Part shown: in pieces, positions 57,143 to 64,000 of the stretch
How the letters are laid out: each line of letters begins with the position of its first letter
Numbering within the stretch: the first letter of the stretch is position 1
From: Adiantum capillus-veneris
Lineage: Eukaryota > Streptophyta > Polypodiopsida > Polypodiales > Pteridaceae
Reading direction: 5' to 3'
NCBI GenBank assembly: GCA_014529385.2
Contig: CM043959.1
Coordinates: 53,803,253 to 53,867,252 of the forward strand
Length of the DNA stretch: 64,000 nt
Translations under genes and position numbers: made by a program
Notes under the pieces: model-generated
The model's database searches: none
The model's input: only the letters and a program-made list of their open reading frames with translations
Told to the model about the DNA's origin: nothing

Positions 57143-60100
57143 TCAAGGCTGCATCAGCACCCGTGAACCTCCAAGTGCTTGGACTAACTCCAATTTTGTT
57201 AGAGCAGCCTGATGCATGAACTCATGAGCATGAGGGTCAAGGCCAAGTACTTGCAAAAATATGAAGTAAATGTGCTTACATGGCATATACACAAGGTGCT
57301 TGCTTTCTCGGTTTTGAAAGTCCTCACAAGTACATCTAGGAAAATCTGACATTGTCACAGAGTATGTCACTCCCTTTGCAATTGACCCCACAGTCTTAAC
57401 ATAGAAAACATGTGTTTCATTGCAAACCACAATGACCTCTCGCACCAACTCTGCTGCCATGGTTCTACCCACTTCAATCTTGCCATGAAACTCCTTTGTT
57501 AATCGTGACCTCCATTTCACAATCTTTCCATCTTTAAATTTGGGACGGATGCTGCTAGCAACTCTTTGGTTCAATGGAACTGTTTCATGCATTCTTGTTG
57601 CTGATGTCACTACTGCTTGCAAAACAAAACCATTGGCTTGCAATTGTGTTACCTCTTGAGGTTGCAAATTTGTGCCCTCTGCAACCACCCAAACATCGGG
57701 AGTTGGACCTGGCGGCCCTTCAACTATGCTGTGAACCTTCCAGGTGTGCATGTTATTGGAGTTACAAAACCAAATGAACCCTTCCACAAGGCCTCCCTGT
57801 TGTGAACCCGATGGAGGATATTTTCTGCGACCCCAAAAACAAGGAGCTAGCACCCCTATTTTGGCATCCATTGAACAATCATTAATGAACCACCCACATC
57901 GGTCTCCATCTTTTGACACCACACCAAAACAAGTCATCTTTCGCCCAGGTTCTGTTCTACGTATTTCCCAAACTGACTTTGCTACGTTTACTTCGGGATA
58001 TGGGACATCCGTTGGAGTTTTTTTTTTTTGCTGAAGCCCACCAATTGAAGTTGTCATTGTAACATACTCTGGCCTGTGGCTATCCTCCTCCAAGACAATA
58101 TTTGCATCAGCAAAAATTGGCCTCTTTTTTCTAATACTCTTTTCTTGGAGTATATTTCTATTCATTTCAGGACTATTGACACCCATTTCATGCATTGAAG
58201 AATGTGTGAGGTCAACTAGTTTCTTTCCTGCTGCCACTGAAGCAGATGAAGATTGGTTCATGAAGCGATCTACCAAATCTTTAATGCCGAGACCGGTGGA
58301 GCTACCAACACCTTTCAAATAGGCATTATATTTCACACTTTGAAGCACCACTAAAGCCATATATGCACATGCTGCCTCATACAAACTTATGTGATCCTTA
58401 TAACCAACAGAGGCACGCATACTAGCATGTTTTGACTCAGACAAGTTTGTATTAGGGACAAATATTCCTGCAGCATCTTGTGATACAAATCTTTCTCCCC
58501 AATGAGGCACTCGTACATCCCACCAAGCTAGCCATGTCTCCAATGAAGCAATCTCCCCTTCAATGGCCATTCCTGTTTTCCAAAATCTTCTAAGCTCTCC
58601 CTTACAATGCTCAGCCGCATTCTCTGTAGGTGCAGTTCTCCACTTGTGGCACAAAATCTTGTGCTCCTCTTGAAATGCGGAACGGATGCACTTGCTAGTA
58701 TGTCGAACCATACTTTGCTCCCAATGAAACAAACATGATCTCTCTTTGTTTGGAATAGACCTCTTTGCTCCTCCAAAATAAACAGTACGCACAGCAATCC
58801 AATTGGCACTTGCTTCATTTGCCATAAATCCCCGAAACTCTGGCTTATCAAAACCCTGTTCCTTAACCACATTGTTCAACATTTTCCAAAATTCAATCTG
58901 AGCATGTTTATTTTCCACGCTAAACTCAGCAGTTGCAATGGTGAGCAGCTCTCGTACGTAAGGGTCATAGACATGCGCTGACATAGTCGGCCATCCTTGT
59001 ACACGGTGAACATGATCAAAGTGCACCCACATTTGCTCTAAATTACCTCCAGGGCGCATCCGATTCACCAAATCAACTCCACTGCCCGGTCCCTTAATTG
59101 ACATTTTAAATACATGAGGTTGTACCTTATCACCCAATTGGCCTGGGAAAAGGATACTATGGATGAAAGGATACCTGCACTTGCTTTTCAAGTCAAGCAC
59201 TGCCTCAAGACCCTTTGAAGTGATATTCTTTGATCTTTTTGCAGACTCCAAACTTCGTTCCACTCTCCTTTTATTTGACAGGGGAGTCATACTGTCAAGG
59301 AATTCAGCAAATTCCAGATCTTCAATCATAGCACTTGCAGTTGAACCTACTCCAGTAAGCTTTTCCATGATAAGGTCATGAGTGGTGGCCCGCTCCAATT
59401 GTTTCGCAGTCACCAAAGGGTCCCGACTTGCACGATCAAACAACATTTCATCTATGTGACTTTCAACCATCCGACTCCTCCCTTCTGCACATGGATGATT
59501 ATGTTCTCCAAGATGCAAAGCACACCTAGTACAATTATGCTTATCTCTAGGCAAACAATAGTAAATAACTGCAGGACATGTAGAAACACATTTTGGAATT
59601 TGTCCACAATGAGTGCATACTAGTGTGCCATACTGAGAAGAGATCAATCCTTTAGGACTAGATTTAACAAGCCGGCCTCTCCATTGAGACTCATTGAACA
59701 TATTTGAGCGCAAATAAAATGGACAATCTATGTTGATGCAACGCAAATGCCCAGAACATCTACTAAATCTGACAACGCCATTAAAACTATCATTGCTACA
59801 AGTGACATACTCCGTCCACATGTGACTATCATGTCTTTGCTCCATACCACTCATACCTGAAGAATTACCAGCTGGCGGTAATTCAAAAGCAATATACCCA
59901 TCATAATGAGTTGGGAGCTCATCAATACAAACCACTTTCTTGGCTTGATGGAGGGCAATATATAAATTGCTTTGCAATGGCATGCACTTACTCATGTCAA
60001 TCACACTTACGTTGATCTCTGAGAGAGGTACTTTCTTGTCTTTCTTGTCTTGAGAAACTCTGCCAATGCCTGCATCAATCTGATCCTCACTTCTCATATC

Positions 60101-60343
60101 CACCTTGTAGAACTGATGCTGCTCATGATCAAGCATAAAAGTTTGTTCACCATCTGATGATATAGTAGCTTCTACCTTTACTTGCGGTCCAGATAATGTT
60201 AATGGACGAAGACCGAAATTAGCATCAGGAAGCTCAAAATGTTCTTGCAAAGAAGCAACTGTCAAAGAATAAATTCTGGTATCAAACATAAGCACTAACT
60301 TCTGTCCACGCCCTGGACCAAAAACTGTAATGCATCTCCCCAT
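57143..60343 (-). CDS. MULE-type transposase with C-terminal SWIM zinc finger
   Basis: This is an intact single-exon frame of 1,066 codons. The N-terminal third ends in a Cys/His-rich region (about residues 190-290, including GTLVCTHCGQ, CVSTCPA, HNCTRCALHLGEHNHPC), probably DNA-binding zinc ribbons. The central RNase-H-fold transposase region (about 440-660) has HVYDPYVRELLTIATAEF, FRGFMANEASANW (about 507), ERSCLFHWEQSM and PNTNLSESKHASM (about 633, likely catalytic Glu). A SWIM finger lies at about 1003-1024 (CTCEDF ... MPCKH). This layout is that of Mutator-like transposases and their domesticated FAR1/MUG relatives. At the usual second Asp the sequence has Asn-Glu (MANEAS), so activity is uncertain. 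The lack of breaks is striking beside its degraded neighbours and could mean a recent insertion or a host-retained protein. Confidence 0.8.
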   Translation of the reverse strand: MGRCITVFGPGRGQKLVLMFDTRIYSLTVASLQEHFELPDANFGLRPLTLSGPQVKVEATISSDGEQTFMLDHEQHQFYKVDMRSEDQIDAGIGRVSQDKKDKKVPLSEINVSVIDMSKCMPLQSNLYIALHQAKKVVCIDELPTHYDGYIAFELPPAGNSSGMSGMEQRHDSHMWTEYVTCSNDSFNGVVRFSRCSGHLRCINIDCPFYLRSNMFNESQWRGRLVKSSPKGLISSQYGTLVCTHCGQIPKCVSTCPAVIYYCLPRDKHNCTRCALHLGEHNHPCAEGRSRMVESHIDEMLFDRASRDPLVTAKQLERATTHDLIMEKLTGVGSTASAMIEDLEFAEFLDSMTPLSNKRRVERSLESAKRSKNITSKGLEAVLDLKSKCRYPFIHSILFPGQLGDKVQPHVFKMSIKGPGSGVDLVNRMRPGGNLEQMWVHFDHVHRVQGWPTMSAHVYDPYVRELLTIATAEFSVENKHAQIEFWKMLNNVVKEQGFDKPEFRGFMANEASANWIAVRTVYFGGAKRSIPNKERSCLFHWEQSMVRHTSKCIRSAFQEEHKILCHKWRTAPTENAAEHCKGELRRFWKTGMAIEGEIASLETWLAWWDVRVPHWGERFVSQDAAGIFVPNTNLSESKHASMRASVGYKDHISLYEAACAYMALVVLQSVKYNAYLKGVGSSTGLGIKDLVDRFMNQSSSASVAAGKKLVDLTHSSMHEMGVNSPEMNRNILQEKSIRKKRPIFADANIVLEEDSHRPEYVTMTTSIGGLQQKKKTPTDVPYPEVNVAKSVWEIRRTEPGRKMTCFGVVSKDGDRCGWFINDCSMDAKIGVLAPCFWGRRKYPPSGSQQGGLVEGFIWFCNSNNMHTWKVHSIVEGPPGPTPDVWVVAEGTNLQPQEVTQLQANGFVLQAVVTSATRMHETVPLNQRVASSIRPKFKDGKIVKWRSRLTKEFHGKIEVGRTMAAELVREVIVVCNETHVFYVKTVGSIAKGVTYSVTMSDFPRCTCEDFQNRESKHLVYMPCKHIYFIFLQVLGLDPHAHEFMHQAALTKLELVQALGGSRVLMQP

Positions 60344-60683
60344 GTGTTAATAGTGTGCTGAGCAGAAGGTTGCCAATATTAGAAAGCAGTGGCATGGTTT
60401 TAATTGATACAATGGGTCCCTCTTAAAATAGACTGATGTGCTTAAAATCCTATTCATAACCGCAAGCGGCCAAGAGGATTGCATGTTCGTGTTCTCAGGA
60501 ATAACAATCATAGCTTTATAAAATATATTATAATAAAAATAATTCACTTTGAGTTTTAAGATTTTCAGTGAATCGTGCATAGTAATGACAAGCGAATTTC
60601 ACCTACCCTCGTCAATATCCCATGCACAAACCCCAAATACCCTCTCCAACCAAATTTTAGAATGTTTGCACAATGTTGAGCTA
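60344..60683. other. Upstream region of the MULE transposase
   Basis: No gene is seen; it should hold the transposase promoter (minus strand). No long terminal inverted repeat shared with the region left of 57143 was found. Confidence 0.4.
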
Positions 60684-60795
60684 CGGCATGGTCACGCGAG
60701 GCTTAGTCAAAACCAAGGCCTGACAGTCTCTGACAAGAGCTTAGATATGGTCGGCACAAATAACCGAAAACTAAGCCTCGTGTGACCATAGCCTA
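60684..60795. mobile_element. Short MITE with about 22-bp inverted ends
   Basis: Left GGCATGGTCACGCGAGGCTT and right (reverse complement GGCTATGGTCACACGAGGCT) flank about 65 bp of non-coding DNA. A TA or CTA duplication (60681-60683 and 60793-60795) is possible. Confidence 0.75.
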
Positions 60796-61740
60796 ATGGC
60801 CATTCTCTTTTGGGGTGGCAGATTGGTTGTTGCATCTAGTGCTAAAACCAGCACGTTGTTGGTCAGGGAAGATTGACCGCCCATTGTCATGTCCATGCCG
60901 AAAACTGCGCCACCACTAATGACTTGTTACGGGCGTTGCCCACCTCAGCACACGCGTGAGGTGCCCAATCTGGAGCACCCTGTGTGTAGTGCTCGAAAAA
61001 AACTTTTTTCCAAAACTTGGCAAACCTACATATGTGAAACAACATAGGTAAATTGAAAAAATTTGAAGGCTTTTACACCGAATTACACTAAATTTTTCAA
61101 AATTGTGTAGGTGTTTTCACCTTTAGATATAAAATTAAGAAGAAAATTTCAAAATTTGTAGGTGGGATTACACTAAACCTAGGTTTTTTTTTAGCACTGC
61201 CTGTGTGTAAACATACTTACATTGAAACAATGTTCGAAAAAAATGATTTTCACAAACAAATCTGAATGAATTTTACAATACTAGTTAGTATTTTTATAAA
61301 ATTACACTATTTTCCGTGTATATTAAGCGGACACTTTTCCCGAACACTATTTTCCGTGTATATTAAATTGGTCATTGAAAAGCTCTAAGTAAAAATGAAA
61401 AGCTACCAAGTTAATAAAATAAAAAAAGCTTGTGAAGCTATCGTTATGAAAAGAGGGCAATTGAGCTAAGTTATGAAAAGCTACCAAGTTAATAAAATAA
61501 AAAAAGCTTATGCGTTAGTTTGTGAAGCTACCTTAAAGCTTTTCTTAACCTTAAAGGCTATTTTAAAGCTTTTCTTAACCTTGAAGCTTTTTATAACACA
61601 CAAAGGCTTTTCATAACATTGTGCTTGAAGCTTTTTTTAACCTTAAAGGCTATTCATAAAGGCTTTACAGCCTGCGTTTTTTCAATAACCTATTCATAAA
61701 GGCTGTACATGTAAAAACCTATTCATAAAGACTTTAGAGC
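60796..61740. other. AT-rich interval with small local duplications
   Basis: No gene. It contains two copies of ACACTATTTTCCGTGTATAT (61304 and 61345), two of GAAAAGCTACCAAGTTAATA (61398 and 61469), and repeated AAAGCTTTTCTTAACCTT and CCTATTCATAAAGGCT motifs (61540-61740). Confidence 0.6.
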
Positions 61741-62051
61741 CTGTCTTCGGTTACCTGCTGCATCCATGTCTACAATTTTCCACGCCACTAGCATTGACAG
61801 CTTGCGCTAATCTCATGGACACCTTGCGCTTCAGCCTCAGAGACCTTGTCTCTTGCGTCTCTTGCGCTACTTCCCTCTGAGGCAATCCTTCTCTGCAGCA
61901 AGAGTAAATCTCCTTCAAATCTTGCTCTGCAATCCTTTTGCGCAGCATTCATTCTCCTTCAAATCTTGCCTTCAAGACTCAATCTCTACAGCATGTCTTA
62001 ATCGCTAAGGAAACCCTAAACGCCAAGCTCGGAGTTCGAATACAAATCGCC

Positions 62052-63915
62052 ATGGGGAGAAGAGAGTCTTCCTCGGCTCGAAAGCCTCCTGCCAGGTACC
62101 TTTGTAAACTACCTGTAGCCATCCACGCCGGCGTGGATGGCTACAGGTAGTTTTTTTTTTCAATGTTTAAGATTAAGTTTTGTAAGGCTACTAGTTTAAA
62201 TTTAAAAATTTTGACCCTTTTAAAGAATACAGAAAGCTTTTGTATAGCTTTCTGTGGATTATAGAAGAGTAAACTAAACTACAGCAGAGAAAGATTCTTA
62301 GCCTAAACTCTTGGATTTACCTATCGATAAGCTCTCTCTGGACATTTGCAGAGTTGAATAGCTTCTCCAAGAACTGTCTGTAGCCATCCACGCCGACGTG
62401 GATGGCTAGAAGGAGTTTCTTGGGACAATTTTTGTGATTTATGGTGTCTCATAGCCTCTGTTAGAACTGTTTGTAGCCATCCACGCCGGCGTGGATGGCT
62501 ACAAGGAATTTTTGAATATGAGAATTTTCATCTATAGATAAGCTTTCTATAGAAATTTTCAGAGTTTCATAGCTTCTGTTAGAATTGTTTGTAGCCATCC
62601 ACGCCGGGGTAGATGGCTAGAAGGAATTTTTGAGTTTGTGAATTTTTATATAAATAAACTCTCTCTGGAGATTTGCACAGTTACCTAGCTTCTGTTAGAA
62701 CTGTCTGTAGCCATCCACGCCGACGTGGATGGCTAGAAGGAGTTTCTTGGGACAATTTTTTTTTGCAGGGATTCATTCTTAGAAAGCTCCCTCAAGCCAT
62801 CAATGCCGACATGGATGGATAGAAGGAATTTCTCAAGCTGAAATTTTATAGTTGGGCATGCCTTTTTTAAATATGTTAGCTCCCTCTTGTGATCAACGCC
62901 GACTTGGATGCTTTGATGGATGATCAATAAATAAATTTTTTGATGTTTTTAATCGCCTCTAGGCATCCGCGTCGGCATGGACTCCTAGAGGCAGTTTCAA
63001 TGAAGTAAATAAAGTGGTTTTTGTTGTGTCTTGCAAGTCCTTCAATACGTGGATGAGGTCGTAGAGGGAGACGACTTTCTTCAACTCAAGCTTCCAGTAT
63101 CTTAGAGAGCAGTGATCAAATAAGTGCAGTATCTGTCACAGATATGACAGAAGGTTTGGAGACACAGGAAGAGGAGATGCAAAGTCAAGATTTGGGGCTT
63201 GGCTCCATAAATGAAGTTGATGAATCTCTTGCCCCACAAGAGGCATGTTTACAAATAGTGCCTTATGTTGTAAGAGATGAAGTAGCAGTAGATACAAAGA
63301 CAGGGGATGAACACAAGCTTTACATGCATAGAGGACAAGATATTCTTCAATGTACTCGCATGTTTAGCTGTTTTGATTGTTTACCAATTCCTTTATGTCG
63401 ATTGATCCCCTATGCAAGGGTGAGAGGCTTAAGAGATGATGTTAGTGGATTGAAATCTGCTTTTGCAAAGGAGGGCTACATGCAAGAAAAAGGAGATTTT
63501 ATTGTTTCAATTTGGAATTGCAAGAAGGAGGAAGCTTATGTTACAGGTATTTCATTTCTCTACTTTGATCTTTCCTACTGTGTTTTTTGTCGTTCTCATA
63601 AATAGTAGTTGAGTATGCTTTTCTGTCTATGCTTATCTATTTTGCAGAGGACCTTCTTACTTCATGGGACCCAATATGGGTTGATATACATAAAGAGTTT
63701 GAAATTGAGCTTTCTAAAAGACCAAATCTTCAAGTTCTCTCTAATAAAATGTTCTATATTTGGGAGGGTAATCATAGAACGGTAGCTTGGACGGCTGCTA
63801 TTAAAGAGAGATTCTCCACTGATGGAGAAAAGCATTGTAGTGTGCTTTGTACAGTTATTGATCCTACACGAGTGCCAGAGATAGCTCTTCTTAGTAGCTT
63901 GCAAAGAATGAATTT
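62052..63915 (+). CDS. Gene with ParB/sulfiredoxin-like GNHR motif, 5' part (continues past the window)
   Basis: Predicted exons: 62052-62095 (MGRRESSSARKPPA), 63065-63546 and 63648-63915, all with GT...AG introns. Joining exon 1 to exon 2 keeps the frame and gives ARKPPARGRRLSSTQASS. If exon 1 is not used, ATG 63144 is the start. The protein has a basic N-terminus, an acidic Gln/Glu stretch (TEGLETQEEEMQSQDLG) and a globular part with CLPIPLCRLIPYARVRGLRD. In exon 3, LSNKMFYIWEGNHRTVAWTA carries the GNHR-type motif of ParB/sulfiredoxin-like folds, a nucleotide-binding and sometimes hydrolytic fold. PTRVPEIALLSSLQRMN ends the visible part, followed by donor GTAAGT. Function is unknown. The 3' end lies outside the window. 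Confidence 0.6.
62106..62153. repeat. Perfect 48-bp palindrome
   Basis: The arms AAACTACCTGTAGCCATCCA... are 24 bp each with no spacer, centred between 62129 and 62130. It begins ten bases after the predicted splice donor. Confidence 0.95.
62381..62991. repeat. Array of seven further dyad repeats with TAGCCATCCACGCC cores
   Basis: Dyad-symmetric cores are at 62381-62408, 62474-62501, 62592-62619, 62708-62735, 62794-62821, about 62889-62915, and 62956-62991. The first four keep TAGCCATCCACGCC on the left arm. The last three diverge in sequence but keep dyad symmetry. Spacers include a shared stretch, ATAGCTTCTGTTAGAACTGT, so part of the array is a tandem repeat of about 93-118 bp. Confidence 0.9.
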
Positions 63916-64000
63916 GTAAGTTTTATGACCTTCTATATATTTTAGCACAAAATGTCTATGTTATGTTTCTGACTTTGTATGTATTGTATATGAACTTGGA
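63916..64000 (+). other. Start of intron 3 of the ParB-like gene
   Basis: It begins GTAAGTTTTATGACC and runs off the window edge. Confidence 0.6.

Larger units (their letters stand above)
62096..63064 (+). other. Predicted intron 1 containing the palindrome array
   Basis: Donor AG/GTACC at 62096 and acceptor GGTCGTAG ending at 63064. This assignment rests on frame continuity only; TTTTTTTGCAG at 62758-62768 is another strong-looking acceptor inside it. Confidence 0.5.

Noticed and set aside
62106-62991. CRISPR-like array (repeats with spacers)
   Set aside because: Repeats are unequal, palindromic and irregularly spaced, spacers are themselves repeated, and the context is plant nuclear with spliced genes. 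No cas-like gene is present.

Overview
This window looks like nuclear DNA of a land plant. One complete gene with spliceosomal introns, a plant-type STP hexose/H+ symporter, sits among nested transposable elements of plant lineages: hAT, MULE, Ty1/copia, Ty3/gypsy with a chromodomain, and a Tat-like Ty3/gypsy with a second RNase H. There are many (GA/CT)n and (CA/TG)n microsatellites and a reverse transcriptase (RT) of the Penelope-like/rvt-like type. That mix suggests a seed-free plant with a large repetitive genome, such as a fern or lycophyte. This is an inference from element types, not a species call.

Layout. 0-10.4 kb: a hAT transposase pseudogene split by a Ty3/gypsy element with a 4-bp target duplication; a 1.39-kb block (hAT piece plus LTR) is repeated on both sides of a truncated internal region. 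10.4-12.5 kb (minus): a broken protein kinase and a RING-like fragment. 12.6-16.0 kb: a 5'-truncated, frameshifted copia element with its 3' LTR. 16.7-25.6 kb: a complete, young chromovirus on the minus strand (1,588-bp LTRs, tRNA-iMet primer site, chromodomain) whose single-frame polyprotein has four stop codons. 25.6-28.5 kb: tandem duplications (406 bp and 505 bp units) and unrecognised coding-like scraps. 28.9-31.6 kb: (GA/CT)n tracts, a nested foldback region and the STP upstream region. 31.7-34.8 kb: the STP gene in five coding exons. 35.1-36.8 kb: a 67-bp-arm hairpin and a hAT-type MITE with a perfect 8-bp target duplication.

38.1-46.7 kb: an RT element on the minus strand with an unrecognised gag-like first ORF. 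It is flanked by 2.37-kb direct repeats whose four ends all lie in (TG/CA)n tracts. This is the most unusual mobile element here. 47-57 kb: a probable large DNA transposon. It has an unrecognised plus-strand gene, a degraded DDE-type transposase on the minus strand, and two arrays rich in GGTAC motifs, and it is interrupted by a TTAA-flanked element and a chromovirus LTR fragment. 57.1-60.3 kb: an uninterrupted 1,066-codon MULE-type transposase with a SWIM zinc finger (minus). 62.0-64.0 kb: the 5' part of a split gene with a ParB/sulfiredoxin-like GNHR motif. Its predicted first intron carries eight dyad-symmetric repeats, the first a perfect 48-bp palindrome.

Only the STP gene, and probably the ParB-like gene at the right edge, look like host genes. 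Everything was read by eye: element boundaries come from visible terminal repeats and target duplications, and percent identities are estimates.
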